A stretch of DNA of 64,000 nucleotides from Zobellia alginiliquefaciens (lineage in GTDB: Bacteria; Bacteroidota; Bacteroidia; Flavobacteriales; Flavobacteriaceae), in assembly GCF_029323795.1 (NCBI RefSeq), contig NZ_CP119758.1, positions 5,002,786-5,066,785 on the forward strand. The letters run 5' to 3'. The notes below the pieces were generated by a model, which was not told where the DNA came from, did not search any database, and saw only the letters and a program-made list of their open reading frames with translations. Numbering within the stretch: position 1 is the first letter of the stretch; every line of letters begins with the position of its first letter. Positions 1-9,265 of this stretch are shown here, piece after piece. A program made the translations under genes and the position numbers.

Positions 1-280
1 AAATCAGTTTATTATATAACCACAAAACCAGCTTAACGTTGTACTATTTTTAGCAGGCCCTAGGTGGTTCGCCCTATTGGTTATATATTCGTATTGAACT
101 TTATTGCTATTTTTTGTTTGGAACCTAACATTAAGGTTTTACACCATGACCCAGTCCTATTTTAGTAAAAGCCAGGGCTAAGGTTATTAAAAAATGTTGA
201 CATTACAGTGCAAAATGTGATATTTGTAGACAAAGAAAAAGTTGCAAGCAGTTCCTAAGTTAGCTAAACTACAAGATATA
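1..280. other. Region upstream of leuA, no gene recognised
   Basis: No credible coding sequence is seen here: all three forward frames from the window edge hit stops within about 60 bases. Two stretches resemble the Bacteroidota -7 promoter box (TATTTTTA at about 45-52, and a one-base-longer variant TATTTTTTG at 108-116), so a leuA promoter could lie here, but neither has a clear -33 partner. No run of leucine codons typical of a leader-peptide attenuator is seen. The gene to the left lies outside the window. Confidence 0.4.
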
Positions 281-1453
281 ATGAGTAAAGATAAGGTACA
301 AATTTTTGATACAACGCTTCGTGATGGGGAACAGGTACCCGGTTGTAAATTGGATGCAGAACAAAAATTGGTCATCGCCGAAAGATTGGACAATCTTGGC
401 GTAGATATTATTGAGGCCGGTTTTCCGATATCTAGCCCTGGTGATTTCAAATCCGTAAGCCAAATATCCGACCTCGTTAAAAATGCTACTGTTTGTGGGC
501 TTACCCGTGCGGTAAAAAAAGATATTGAGGTGGCTGCAGAGGCCCTTAAATCAGCAAAAAGACCTCGTATACATACAGGTATAGGAACTTCCGATTCCCA
601 TATAAAATTCAAGTTCAACTCCAACAGAGATGCTATAATAGAACGTGCCGTGGAGGCCGTGAGTTATGCCAAAACCTTTGTTGAGGACGTGGAGTTCTAC
701 GCAGAAGATGCAGGCCGTACGGACAATGAATTCTTGGCCAGGGTCTGTGAGGCCGTTGTAAAAGCCGGAGCTACGGTTTTAAATATACCGGATACAACGG
801 GCTATTGCTTACCAGATGAATACGGAGCTAAGATAAAATATCTGAAGGAAAATGTAACCGGAATTCATAAAGCAATCCTTTCTTGCCACTGTCATAACGA
901 TTTAGGTTTAGCTACCGCAAACTCAATTGCCGGGGTAATAAACGGTGCCCGCCAGATAGAATGTACCATTAACGGTATTGGCGAGCGTGCAGGAAATACC
1001 TCTTTAGAAGAAGTGGTGATGATTTTACGCCAACACCCTAGTCTAAACTTGGATACGAATATCAACAGCAAATTACTTTTTGACACGAGCCAAATGGTTT
1101 CCCAGAAAATGGGAATGATGGTGCAGCCCAATAAAGCTATTGTTGGAGCAAATGCTTTTGCCCACAGTTCCGGTATTCACCAAGACGGCGTGATTAAGAA
1201 TAGGGAGACTTATGAAATTATAGACCCCGCAGATGTTGGAGTTAACGAATCTTCTATAGTTCTTACCGCTAGAAGTGGTAGAGCGGCTTTGGCATATAGA
1301 GCCAAATTGGTAGGATATGAGCTAACAAAACTTCAGCTTGACGAAGTATATCAAGAGTTCTTGAAATTTGCGGATATTCACAAAGAGATTTCCGATCAAG
1401 ACATTCCAAAAATCATTGAAGCTAGCAACATAAGCATAGAAAGTATTTCGTAG
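281..1453 (+). CDS. leuA: 2-isopropylmalate synthase, short form
   Basis: This enzyme condenses acetyl-CoA with 2-oxoisovalerate, the first committed step of leucine synthesis. Seen: the N-terminal HMGL-like TIM-barrel signature DTTLRDGEQ near residue 10, the metal-binding HCHNDLG motif near residue 200, and GIGERAGN near residue 230. At 390 residues it ends soon after the catalytic and linker domains, so the roughly 120-residue C-terminal leucine-sensing domain of the long (about 510 residue) family members is absent. The ATG at 281 is preferred to a TTG at 242 because the conserved protein starts [17 protein letters not shown]. leuB follows 138 bases downstream in the same direction, which supports leuA over the related homocitrate or citramalate synthases. 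Confidence 0.93.
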   Translation: MSKDKVQIFDTTLRDGEQVPGCKLDAEQKLVIAERLDNLGVDIIEAGFPISSPGDFKSVSQISDLVKNATVCGLTRAVKKDIEVAAEALKSAKRPRIHTGIGTSDSHIKFKFNSNRDAIIERAVEAVSYAKTFVEDVEFYAEDAGRTDNEFLARVCEAVVKAGATVLNIPDTTGYCLPDEYGAKIKYLKENVTGIHKAILSCHCHNDLGLATANSIAGVINGARQIECTINGIGERAGNTSLEEVVMILRQHPSLNLDTNINSKLLFDTSQMVSQKMGMMVQPNKAIVGANAFAHSSGIHQDGVIKNRETYEIIDPADVGVNESSIVLTARSGRAALAYRAKLVGYELTKLQLDEVYQEFLKFADIHKEISDQDIPKIIEASNISIESIS

Positions 1454-1460
1454 GTAACAG

Positions 1461-1591
1461 CTAGAGAATTTATCCTTTATATTTTACTGTTTTTTTGGCG
1501 ATTATGTCATTAAAATTTTTAATCTTAGCCCCCAAGGATTGAAAGCACTTTTATGTGCTTTTATTCAGGTAGCACCCTAAAAATTCTCTAG
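1461..1591 (+). repeat. Perfect 11-bp inverted repeat spanning the leuA-leuB gap, with nested hairpin
   Basis: CTAGAGAATTT at 1461-1471 is the exact reverse complement of AAATTCTCTAG at 1581-1591. The left arm begins 8 bases after the leuA stop and the right arm ends at the base before the leuB ATG. Nested inside is a terminator-like hairpin (AAAGCAC at 1542-1548, GTGCTTT at 1555-1561, followed by TATT). In RNA the arms would close the whole spacer and place the leuB initiation region in a stem. An alternative is a short mobile-element relic with terminal inverted repeats, but no target-site duplication is visible. The function is inferred. Confidence 0.55.
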
Positions 1592-2710
1592 ATGCAGCTA
1601 AAAATTGCCCTCCTTGGTGGTGACGGAATTGGACCAGAAGTATTGGCTCAATCCGTAAAATGCCTAAAAGCGATCGAAGAAACGTTCAATCACAGGTTTG
1701 AACTCGTTGAAGCGCCCGTGGGTGCAATTGCTATGTCCGGATCCGGAAGACCTTTGCCTGACAAGACCTTGCAATTATGCAGAGCGTCTGATGCTATTCT
1801 TTTTGGTGCTATAGGCTCATTAGAATACGACAATAATCCCGAAGCTAAAGTAAGACCTGAACAAGGACTGTTGAGGTTACGTAAGGAGCTTGGTCTTTTT
1901 GCCAGTATACGCCCCATAAAAATGTTTCCTGCTTTTTTGGACAATTCTCCTTTAAAGAGAAATATTGTTGATAATACCGATTTGGTAATTTTTAGAGAGC
2001 TTACAGGTGGAATCTATTTTGGAGAAAAAACGTTAAGCGAAGATGGCACGGTAGCCTCTGACCTTTGTAGCTATTCCGAAGACGAAATAAGCCGCATAGC
2101 GCATTTAGCCTTTAAAACCGCTAAGAAAAGAAGAAAAAAGCTGACTTTAGTAGATAAGGCGAATGTTCTTGAATCTTCTAGACTCTGGAGAAAAACGGTT
2201 ACAGAAATTGCAAAAAGCTACCCGGAAGTTACCTTGGAATGTCTTTTTATAGATAATGCCGCTGTACAGATGATGTTGAACCCACGCCAGTTTGATGTAG
2301 TTTTAACCGATAATATGTTCGGTGACATACTATCTGACCAAGGTAGTGTTATACTTGGCTCCGTAGGCTTGCTTCCATCCGCATCCGTAGGTGCCGAAAA
2401 TGCAATGTTCGAACCGTTTCATGGATCTTATCCACAAGCAAAGGGAAAGAATATTGCCAACCCTGTAGCCTCAATTTTAAGCACAGCTATGTTGCTACAA
2501 CATTTTAACCTCAACGAAGAGGCAAATGCCATTGTAGCTGCGGTTCACAAATCTTTCGTGAAAAAAGTGGTTACCACGGACGTCTTAGGAAGCAGCAAAT
2601 ACGGTACGGATTATGTAGGAGATTTCATTTCAGAAAATATTGTAGAATCTGATGAAAGCCCTAGTATTAATGATGAGAACATAGGCTTAGGTAAATCTAC
2701 TATTATTTAA
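1592..2710 (+). CDS. leuB: 3-isopropylmalate dehydrogenase
   Basis: Oxidatively decarboxylates 3-isopropylmalate to 2-oxoisocaproate with NAD+, the third leucine-pathway step, in the cytoplasm. Seen: the N-terminal GGDGIGPEV motif, the substrate-binding arginine segment RPEQGLLRLRKEL near residues 90-102, the conserved lysine in LTLVDKANVL, and the C-terminal D-rich metal site VLTDNMFGDILSD with the NAD-binding segment FEPFHGS. The length of 372 residues matches the family, with a short poorly conserved acidic tail (about 20 residues). It starts at the ATG directly abutting the right arm of the inverted repeat, so initiation may be influenced by RNA structure. leuC and leuD are not in the window and may lie upstream of position 1. 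Confidence 0.95.
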   Translation: MQLKIALLGGDGIGPEVLAQSVKCLKAIEETFNHRFELVEAPVGAIAMSGSGRPLPDKTLQLCRASDAILFGAIGSLEYDNNPEAKVRPEQGLLRLRKELGLFASIRPIKMFPAFLDNSPLKRNIVDNTDLVIFRELTGGIYFGEKTLSEDGTVASDLCSYSEDEISRIAHLAFKTAKKRRKKLTLVDKANVLESSRLWRKTVTEIAKSYPEVTLECLFIDNAAVQMMLNPRQFDVVLTDNMFGDILSDQGSVILGSVGLLPSASVGAENAMFEPFHGSYPQAKGKNIANPVASILSTAMLLQHFNLNEEANAIVAAVHKSFVKKVVTTDVLGSSKYGTDYVGDFISENIVESDESPSINDENIGLGKSTII

Positions 2711-2712
2711 AC

Positions 2713-3942
2713 CTATTCGTTTATCAACATTTTTACATAGCTGTCAAATTCCCTTTTGAAAACGGTATACTTTTCTCCTGTTGCAGGACCATTGAACCCG
2801 GTATGAATCTTTCTGACCTTTCCCTTTTTATCAATAAATATAGTGGTAGGATAAGACAGAACGTGATTTAACATAGGAAGTTTTTGTTGTGCCTCCTCTT
2901 TATCCGAAGTCCCGTATTGTGCCAATAAAATAGGATAGTTCACTCCTATCCGCTGTTTCAGCCGCTCAATACTTTTATAAGCAAGCTCTTTGGTTTTAGC
3001 ATATTCAAAGGCCAAACCTACCATCTCCAAATCCGTTGTATGATTATCGTTTAAATAATTGACATAGAATTTGGTCTCGTCCAAGCAATTAGGACACCAA
3101 GAACCCATTATCTGAACTAGTACCACTTTATCCTTATAAGCTTTATCTTCTAATGAAACCATCTTTCCATTTGTATCAGGAAAAGAAAACTCAAACTTAT
3201 CATAGCCCTCTTTTAAGAAAGTAAGCTCGTCCGCTTCAGGAAGCTCAAAACTCTCATTTCGCTTTGCAACAAAAGGTTCTTTAAAATGATTATCAGAATA
3301 AAACGTGCCATTAAGGGTACTGTCGGTAACCTTGGCCAGAAACAAAAATGCATGCGCACCATCAAAAGCAGACAATTTTAGAGAATCGCCAGAAACCACG
3401 CCTTCCAAATACCTATAGTCTCCCGTTGTAGTTCTAAACTTTCCCGTAACCTTACCATCATTCTCTGCAAAAATTCCTTTTCCCATATAACTATCGGAAG
3501 TGCCTTGACTAAATTCAGTTTCCCAAATACCAGAAATATTTACAGCGGGCGTTGTGTTTACAGCGAAACGTTTTTCCACTCCATAAAAAGCTTCAAACGG
3601 GACTACCCTATCCAAACTTTCCTTTATAAAATTCCCTTTTATACTTTTCTCACTCAATTTACCCTGAATATACCCCTCAAAAACAGGCGTCTGAATTCGG
3701 ATTGAATCGCCCTTTATCTCAATTTCATCAACCTTAATAATTTCACTAGCATTGTAAATTTCAATGGTATATGCCTCATTTTCATTTTTTGAAACATTAA
3801 AATTAAAGGGTAGTTTTTCACCATCCATAACTTCTAATTGTCCCAACCAAATACCTTGGTTCAGCTCGCTTTCATTTTCATTTTTACAGGATACCAAAAC
3901 AATAATTATCGCCCATAAAAAAATCAATTTCCTCATTATCAT
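2713..3942 (-). CDS. TlpA-like thioredoxin-fold lipoprotein
   Basis: Probable periplasmic membrane-anchored thiol:disulfide oxidoreductase. The N-terminus has a signal peptide ending in a lipobox with Cys at about residue 19 (VLVSC). Residues about 25-235 form beta-rich repeats of unknown function. Residues about 250-409 are a TlpA/peroxiredoxin-type thioredoxin fold with the redox motif WCPNC (Cys283, Cys286) and a later cis-Pro segment near SYPTTIFID. Family members reduce or repair disulfides in exported proteins; the partner here is unknown. A second Met two codons in (MRKL) is an equally good start. It converges on leuB with only two bases between the stops, so no separate terminator is visible. 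Confidence 0.85.
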   Translation of the reverse strand: MIMRKLIFLWAIIIVLVSCKNENESELNQGIWLGQLEVMDGEKLPFNFNVSKNENEAYTIEIYNASEIIKVDEIEIKGDSIRIQTPVFEGYIQGKLSEKSIKGNFIKESLDRVVPFEAFYGVEKRFAVNTTPAVNISGIWETEFSQGTSDSYMGKGIFAENDGKVTGKFRTTTGDYRYLEGVVSGDSLKLSAFDGAHAFLFLAKVTDSTLNGTFYSDNHFKEPFVAKRNESFELPEADELTFLKEGYDKFEFSFPDTNGKMVSLEDKAYKDKVVLVQIMGSWCPNCLDETKFYVNYLNDNHTTDLEMVGLAFEYAKTKELAYKSIERLKQRIGVNYPILLAQYGTSDKEEAQQKLPMLNHVLSYPTTIFIDKKGKVRKIHTGFNGPATGEKYTVFKREFDSYVKMLINE

Positions 3943-4016
3943 CTATTTCTCCTAATAATCGTTTTAAAGGCGTAAAACTTACAACAAAAAAATGAGTAAT
4001 TCAGTTGCGCTGTATA

Positions 4017-4047
4017 TTGAATGTCTTAATGCATTGTTTTATCTTTA
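4017..4047 (+). promoter_or_regulatory. Candidate promoter of pheT
   Basis: TTG at 4017-4019 and TATCTTTA at 4040-4047 are separated by 20 bases, close to the Bacteroidota pattern TTTG-N19/20-TAnnTTTG with one mismatch in the -7 box. The predicted transcript would start about 13-15 bases before the pheT ATG. Confidence 0.45.
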
Positions 4048-4066
4048 CCGCCACTAAAATTTACCG

Positions 4067-6493
4067 ATGCAGATTTCATACAACTGGTTAAAAGATTTTC
4101 TTAAACTTGATTGGGACTCCCAAAAAACAGGTGAACTTTTAACCGATTTAGGTTTAGAAGTAGAAGGGATCACTCCTTTTGAGTCCATAAAAGGAGGGTT
4201 AAAAGGTATTGTCGTAGGACACGTCCTTACTTGCGAAAAGCACCCAAATGCGGACAAACTAAAAATCACTACTGTAGACGTAGGCGACGATACTCCATTA
4301 AAAATTGTTTGCGGAGCTCCTAATGTAGCAAAAGGCCAAAAAGTTCCCGTTGCTACCGTTGGAACCATACTTTATACACCAGAGGGCAAAGCTTGGAAAA
4401 TAGGAAAAGGCAAAATTCGCGGCGAAGAAAGTCATGGTATGATCTGTGCCGAAGATGAATTGGGGCTTGGCTCCAGCCATGAAGGCATTATGGTATTGGA
4501 CGCCAAACTAAAACCGGGTACTCCTTGTGCAGATATTTTTGACGTAGAGGTTGACGAAGTCTTTGAAATTGGACTCACTCCCAACCGAGCAGATGCTATG
4601 AGCCACTATGGCGTAGCAAGAGATTTAAAGGCCGGGCTAAGGCAAAAAGAGATTACTAAAGAGCTGATTACACCTTCTATAAGTCATTTTAACATAGACA
4701 ACCGCTCACTAAAACTACAAGTACAGGTAGATGATAGCAAGCTGGTTCCCCGTTATGCAGGCATTACCATAAGTAATCTTGTGGTTAAACCATCTCCAAA
4801 ATGGCTACAAAACAGATTGCGGGCCATTGGCATCAATCCTACAAACAACCTGGTAGATGCCACTAATTATGTTTTGCATGATCTAGGGCAACCATTGCAT
4901 GCTTTTGATGCTGATCGTATTCACGGTAAAAAGATAATAGTAAAAACACTACCTGCCGGAACAAAATTCATGACTTTAGATGGGGAGGAACGTGAGTTAC
5001 ATGAAGATGATTTAATGATTTGTGATTCTGAAAAGCCAATGTGTATTGCAGGGGTTTTTGGCGGAATAAATACAGGGGTAACGGAAACAACTACTTCCAT
5101 CTTTCTTGAAAGCGCTTATTTTGATCCTGTGGCCATTAGAAAAACAGCCAAAAGACATGGGTTAAATACGGATGCTTCTTTCCGTTTTGAACGTGGTATT
5201 GATATTGAAAACGTAGAGTACGCTCTTAAACGTGCCGCTTTATTAATCAAAGAAATAGCCGGAGGTGATATTACTTCTGACATCGTTGATTTTTATCCGA
5301 AGCGATTTGACGAGCATCAAGTTTTTCTAACCTTTAAGAAAACCTATTCTCTAGTTGGGCAGGAAATTCCGCAAGACACTATTAAGTCTATTTTGGCATC
5401 ATTGGACATTAAGGTCAAAAGTGTTACCGAAGCCGGTCTTGGCCTTTCCATACCAAGCTACAGGGTAGATGTACATCGTGAGGTTGACGTTATTGAAGAG
5501 ATTCTACGTGTCTACGGTTATAATAATATTGATTTTGGAACAAAGCTAAATGCGTCTACAGCATTGGTTTCCAAGTTTGACGATTACAAACTGCAGAGCA
5601 TAACCGGAGATTTTTTAGCTGCTCAGGGGTTCTATGAGATTATGACCAATAGCTTAACCGCTCCCGGTAATGCTGAATTATTAGATGATAATTCTACGGA
5701 GGAAAGTGTAAAAATGTTGAATCCGTTAAGCAATGATCTGTCCGTTTTGCGTCGTTCTATGTTGTTTACCGGTCTTGAAACAATTCAATACAACAACAAC
5801 CGTAAAAAACTGAATTTGAAGTTATTTGAATTTGGTAAAACGTACGAGCAAAAAAAATCAAAATATATAGAGAACAAACATCTTTGCCTGTATTTGACCG
5901 GAAACAGAAATGAAGGTGGATGGGCCGGAACGGAAAAAGCAAATGATTTTTTCTACCTGAAATCAATTGTAACCAACATTTTAAATCGTTTAGGTATTTC
6001 TGATGTTACACCAGCACCTACTTCAAACACATTATTTTCAGAAGGTTTAAGCTTAAATGCGGGAACTAAAGATTTGGTCTCCTTTGGATTGGTTAAAAAA
6101 TCCATACTAAAGAAAATGAATGTTAAGCAAGAGGTCCTTTATGCCGATTTTAATTGGAGTAACGTAATATCCTTTGCTGAGAAAAATAGCATTACCTATC
6201 GTGAAATACCGAAGTATCCTGAAGTAAAACGAGATTTCGCGCTTCTATTGGATGATTCCATTACTTTCCAGAAAGTGTATGAATTAGGAAGAAAAACGGA
6301 AAAGAAGCTCCTAAAAACCATTAACCTATTTGATGTTTACAAAGGAGATAAGTTACCTGAAGGAAAAAAATCGTACGCAGTGAGTTTCACCTTACAGGAT
6401 AGCCAACGCACATTAACGGACAAACAGATAGACCGTATAATGGGTAAACTTGAAAAAACGTATCAAAACGAATTAGGAGCGGAACTAAGATAA
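4067..6493 (+). CDS. pheT: Phenylalanine--tRNA ligase beta subunit
   Basis: Large subunit of the alpha2-beta2 phenylalanyl-tRNA synthetase, charging tRNA-Phe in the cytoplasm. At 808 residues it is full length for the bacterial type. Domains in order: N-terminal start MQISYNWLKDFL, tRNA-binding OB-fold around residues 40-150 (HPNADKLKI), B3/B4 editing domain around 210-390 (DATNYVLHDLGQPLHAFD), B5 domain around 405-475, catalytic-like core around 490-690, and a C-terminal ferredoxin-fold anticodon-binding domain around 715-808 (KYPEVKRDFALLLDD). The alpha subunit gene pheS is not adjacent, so the two subunits are encoded apart here. Confidence 0.97.
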   Translation: MQISYNWLKDFLKLDWDSQKTGELLTDLGLEVEGITPFESIKGGLKGIVVGHVLTCEKHPNADKLKITTVDVGDDTPLKIVCGAPNVAKGQKVPVATVGTILYTPEGKAWKIGKGKIRGEESHGMICAEDELGLGSSHEGIMVLDAKLKPGTPCADIFDVEVDEVFEIGLTPNRADAMSHYGVARDLKAGLRQKEITKELITPSISHFNIDNRSLKLQVQVDDSKLVPRYAGITISNLVVKPSPKWLQNRLRAIGINPTNNLVDATNYVLHDLGQPLHAFDADRIHGKKIIVKTLPAGTKFMTLDGEERELHEDDLMICDSEKPMCIAGVFGGINTGVTETTTSIFLESAYFDPVAIRKTAKRHGLNTDASFRFERGIDIENVEYALKRAALLIKEIAGGDITSDIVDFYPKRFDEHQVFLTFKKTYSLVGQEIPQDTIKSILASLDIKVKSVTEAGLGLSIPSYRVDVHREVDVIEEILRVYGYNNIDFGTKLNASTALVSKFDDYKLQSITGDFLAAQGFYEIMTNSLTAPGNAELLDDNSTEESVKMLNPLSNDLSVLRRSMLFTGLETIQYNNNRKKLNLKLFEFGKTYEQKKSKYIENKHLCLYLTGNRNEGGWAGTEKANDFFYLKSIVTNILNRLGISDVTPAPTSNTLFSEGLSLNAGTKDLVSFGLVKKSILKKMNVKQEVLYADFNWSNVISFAEKNSITYREIPKYPEVKRDFALLLDDSITFQKVYELGRKTEKKLLKTINLFDVYKGDKLPEGKKSYAVSFTLQDSQRTLTDKQIDRIMGKLEKTYQNELGAELR

Positions 6494-6501
6494 ATACAAA
6501 A

Positions 6502-6534
6502 AGGGGAAATTTAAGAGGTTCTTAAATTTTCCCT
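6502..6534. terminator. Convergent-gene hairpin after pheT
   Basis: A 14-bp stem with one mismatch (AGGGGAAATTTAAG / CTTAAATTTTCCCT) closes a 5-base loop between convergent genes. It overlaps the stop region of the fasciclin gene, so it could terminate pheT transcription and also act at the 3' end of the opposite message. Confidence 0.6.
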
Positions 6535-7085
6535 GGAAGTATAACATTATCAATTTCGTGAATAACACCATTTCGCTGCTTTGAATCCGCAACTACTATT
6601 GTTGCAGTATTACCAAAGCTGTCGTTAAGAATGATGTCCAAACCTTTCATAGTAGCTGTAATCGTATCCCCTTGAACAGTAGTGAAGGTTGCTTTACCTT
6701 TGCCCCTGCACATAGCCTTCAATATTTTTGAAGCTGTAATTTGACCAGCAACAATATGGTAGGTCAATAAATCTTTTAATTCCTTTCTATTTTCTGGATG
6801 CAATAAGTACTCCACAGTTCTGCCTGATATCTTTTGAAATGCAAGATCAGATGGTGCAAAAACAGTAAAAGGACCAGCGTGATCCAACAGTTCTTCCAAA
6901 TCTGTTGCTTTCATAACAGCCAAAAGAGTTTGGTGATTCTTAGAAGTTGCCGTAGAATTTACAATTGACTTCTTACCTTCAGTTTTATGATAAGTTGAAT
7001 TGGAATTACTTACACTTTCTTGAGCGGTAAGTGACATAAAAGAAAAGAATAAAGTACAAGAAAGAACTTTAGTAAAGTATTTCAT
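6522..7085 (-). CDS. Secreted fasciclin (FAS1) domain protein
   Basis: A 187-residue exported protein with an N-terminal signal peptide (about residues 1-21, ending near LTAQE), a short Ser/Asn-rich linker, and one FAS1 domain from about residue 48 to the end. FAS1 hallmarks are visible: the opening helix LLAVMKATDLEELL, the core GPFTVFAPSDLAF, the YHIVAGQ strand and the closing VIHEIDNVILPG. Such domains are used for cell-surface or matrix adhesion; the binding partner is unknown. It lies alone on this strand, convergent with pheT, and divergent from the next gene. Confidence 0.9.
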   Translation of the reverse strand: MKYFTKVLSCTLFFSFMSLTAQESVSNSNSTYHKTEGKKSIVNSTATSKNHQTLLAVMKATDLEELLDHAGPFTVFAPSDLAFQKISGRTVEYLLHPENRKELKDLLTYHIVAGQITASKILKAMCRGKGKATFTTVQGDTITATMKGLDIILNDSFGNTATIVVADSKQRNGVIHEIDNVILPGKI

Positions 7086-7253
7086 ATAAATAAGCCAGGG
7101 AGTTGTTAAAGTAGTCGATTAACGGTTCAATTACTTCGACAAGTTACAACATAAGGCAATTATCCTGCAATTTACGGAGATTCAATGTTAATTTTTAACA
7201 AATTATTAACAAATACTTGTGGTTTACATCCAAAATGCAGCTGCTTAATTTTT

Positions 7254-7261
7254 TAATTTTG
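7254..7261 (+). promoter_or_regulatory. -7 promoter element for the gene at 7279
   Basis: TAATTTTG is an exact match to the Bacteroidota -7 consensus TAnnTTTG, 17 bases before the ATG at 7279. No convincing -33 element is seen. The implied leader is about 10 bases. Confidence 0.5.
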
Positions 7262-7278
7262 AGATAAGCCCTAAGATT

Positions 7279-7995
7279 ATGCTCTTAAAAAAAGTAAATA
7301 TAGAGGAGAAATTGCGTCAAACTTTACGCATGGAAGACCAAATGCAGTCCTTAGCTGAATTGCATAAAATACTCAACAAAGATTCTGAAAGCCGAGAGAA
7401 AATTGGAGAAACCCTGAAAACAAAAAATAGTGTAACCTCCAACACCTTTAACTTAAATCTCTTACGAACAGACCGCATTTATCATATAAATCAAATTAAG
7501 GAAATCTGCATTGATTATAGGCTTCGCTTCTTATCATCAAATTATTTTAAAGGAAAAATACCAGCAGAGGCCATTGCAGAAATAAAAAACCTAGAAAGAG
7601 TTCACGATATAGAGCTAAAAGGATTTAAAATTATTGCACCTTCCAAACTTTTTAAACTGGAGGACAAAGACGATCCTATTCTATTTGCCCCCATTGGCAA
7701 TGATTATTTCTATCTTGTTCATAAATGGGGAGAAGATTTACATCCCCTGAGAAAATGGCTCATGTGGCCTTTTAAAAGCATAGTAAACCTAACTTGTCTT
7801 GTAATTGCCTTAAGCTACTTGGTTACACTTTTAGTTCCTAGCGGACTATTTTCCAAAAGTAGTTCTAACGCACAGTTTTTTCTCCTCTTTTTTTTCATGT
7901 TTAAATGTTTGGCTTCCGTTGTGATATTTTACGGCTTTGCTTTGGGGAAAAACTTCAATCACGCCATTTGGAACAGTAAATACTTTAACGCCTGA
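7279..7995 (+). CDS. Unrecognised protein with two C-terminal membrane helices
   Basis: I do not recognise this 238-residue protein. The first 160 residues are soluble, charged and probably helical at the start (an E/K/Q-rich stretch to about residue 60), with no signal peptide. Two hydrophobic segments follow, at about 172-192 and 204-224, joined by a short Ser-rich turn, so the protein is probably a tail-anchored inner-membrane hairpin with a large cytoplasmic domain. The segment KWGEDLHPLRKWLMWP just before the first helix looks like an amphipathic interface. It has its own promoter-like box and a terminator, so it is likely monocistronic. No function is proposed. Confidence 0.75.
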   Translation: MLLKKVNIEEKLRQTLRMEDQMQSLAELHKILNKDSESREKIGETLKTKNSVTSNTFNLNLLRTDRIYHINQIKEICIDYRLRFLSSNYFKGKIPAEAIAEIKNLERVHDIELKGFKIIAPSKLFKLEDKDDPILFAPIGNDYFYLVHKWGEDLHPLRKWLMWPFKSIVNLTCLVIALSYLVTLLVPSGLFSKSSSNAQFFLLFFFMFKCLASVVIFYGFALGKNFNHAIWNSKYFNA

Positions 7996-8013
7996 CCATA
8001 AACTATATTCCAT

Positions 8014-8051
8014 AAAAAAGGCATTCTACTACATAGTAAAATGCCTTTTTT
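8014..8051. terminator. Bidirectional terminator
   Basis: AAAAAAGGCATT at 8014-8025 pairs perfectly with AATGCCTTTTTT at 8040-8051, with a further small inner stem (TACT/AGTA). Flanking A and T tracts make it rho-independent in both directions, as expected between the convergent genes at 7279-7995 and 8072-9205. Confidence 0.85.
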
Positions 8052-8071
8052 TGAATTTAATCGCAAACGGA

Positions 8072-9205
8072 TCAATTCACAAAAATTGATGTGGGTATGC
8101 CTTCTACATCTATACTGTTCAATAGCTCTGGATCAGGCTGAGGCTTAATCAACAATAAGCCACCTTTATTTTCTCCACTTGTTTTCTTGTATCCAATCAA
8201 TAACAAATTATTTTCCTCATCATAACTCACCATAGTTGTTTTTTCTACATTAAACTCAAAATTAAGCTGAGTTTCCGTCATGAAGTTTTCATAAGCGTAC
8301 AACACCGTCAAATTCTTACTGAAATCATAAATAGCAGGTATTACCGGAAAAATACTATATGCTGTTGGAGACATTTGATAATACATCTTACCTGCACTGT
8401 CAAAATGCAAAGTAGATGATTTGTTGAAATTTGGCTCCTTTCCCTCACCGTAGCTAGTATAAGATAAAGCCATGGTTACACTATTTAATGTACCGTGTAA
8501 ATTATCATAACTAACTATGATATTGTTTGATGGATTTGTAAAAATTCGCCTTACATCATAACCAACAAGTTGGCTATGTATTACTGTATTTGACTTGGCA
8601 TCTACCACTGTAATAGAATTTTCTTCCGTTACGGCCTCATCTACGCCCAACACAAACAATCTATTATTCGCATAGGCCAGTTCAAGAGGTCTCTGATTTA
8701 ATTCTACATCAACAAACGTAGGTTCCGAGCCGGATACATCCAAAGCCCGCACGTAAAACTCATCAACAGTGGGACTAATATGAAGATCATAAGCAACATA
8801 GAGTTTATCCTCTTTACGAGCAATAGATTTTACTGTAAGGCTGCAAGCGCCTAAATCCGAAAAAACTTCATAATTAACGTTGCTGCCATCACTAAAATCA
8901 TGAACAGTAAGCGTCCCGCTACAATTGGTTTTCTTACTATAGGAAGTTAATACGCTGTTCTCCTCAAAAGAATGATCTGGAGTTGACATGGAAGTGAATT
9001 TACTCTCTTCGGTCTTAATGGTCAGTGCTTCTCCTTCCACATTAAAAATAGTTCCGCTAAGATTACCATCGCTCTTAACGATTAAAGTATAATCTGCATG
9101 AACACTTTTCTTTTCGTCTTCACCAAGGTTATCAGTTTCTGTTTTACTGCACCCTATAAGGATAAATAATGCCATACAGGCATAGATTAGGTTGTAGGTT
9201 TTCAT
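8072..9205 (-). CDS. Lipoprotein, probable beta-propeller
   Basis: A 377-residue exported lipoprotein: the signal peptide ends in the lipobox LIGC (Cys near residue 19) followed by a hydrophilic acidic linker. The rest is beta-rich, with recurring short strands of the type NRLFVLGVD, NIIVSYDN and NNLLLIGYK that suggest a YVTN-like propeller, but no single family is recognised. The acidic +1 to +4 residues after the Cys fit Bacteroidota surface-exposed lipoproteins, which is suggestive only. It lies downstream of the ABC-F gene on the same strand, but a strong hairpin separates them, so it is probably transcribed independently. Confidence 0.7.
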   Translation of the reverse strand: MKTYNLIYACMALFILIGCSKTETDNLGEDEKKSVHADYTLIVKSDGNLSGTIFNVEGEALTIKTEESKFTSMSTPDHSFEENSVLTSYSKKTNCSGTLTVHDFSDGSNVNYEVFSDLGACSLTVKSIARKEDKLYVAYDLHISPTVDEFYVRALDVSGSEPTFVDVELNQRPLELAYANNRLFVLGVDEAVTEENSITVVDAKSNTVIHSQLVGYDVRRIFTNPSNNIIVSYDNLHGTLNSVTMALSYTSYGEGKEPNFNKSSTLHFDSAGKMYYQMSPTAYSIFPVIPAIYDFSKNLTVLYAYENFMTETQLNFEFNVEKTTMVSYDEENNLLLIGYKKTSGENKGGLLLIKPQPDPELLNSIDVEGIPTSIFVN

Positions 9206-9265
9206 CTATTGCATTTTAATGTTTCTTAAATGGCTCAAGTTGACGGTTTGCCAGCTGAACATAAT

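Noticed and set aside
242..280. TTG start 13 codons upstream of leuA
   Set aside because: The extra residues have no family similarity; the protein's conserved start fits the ATG at 281.
187..624. Reverse-strand open frame across the start of leuA
   Set aside because: It overlaps a clearly conserved gene, has no recognisable motif, and its own composition looks like the complement of leuA codons.
2427..2436. TTATCCACA, an exact DnaA-box sequence
   Set aside because: A single copy inside leuB with no cluster or AT-rich unwinding element nearby. Another copy near 42379 is inside the sensor kinase gene. Both are expected by chance and codon use.
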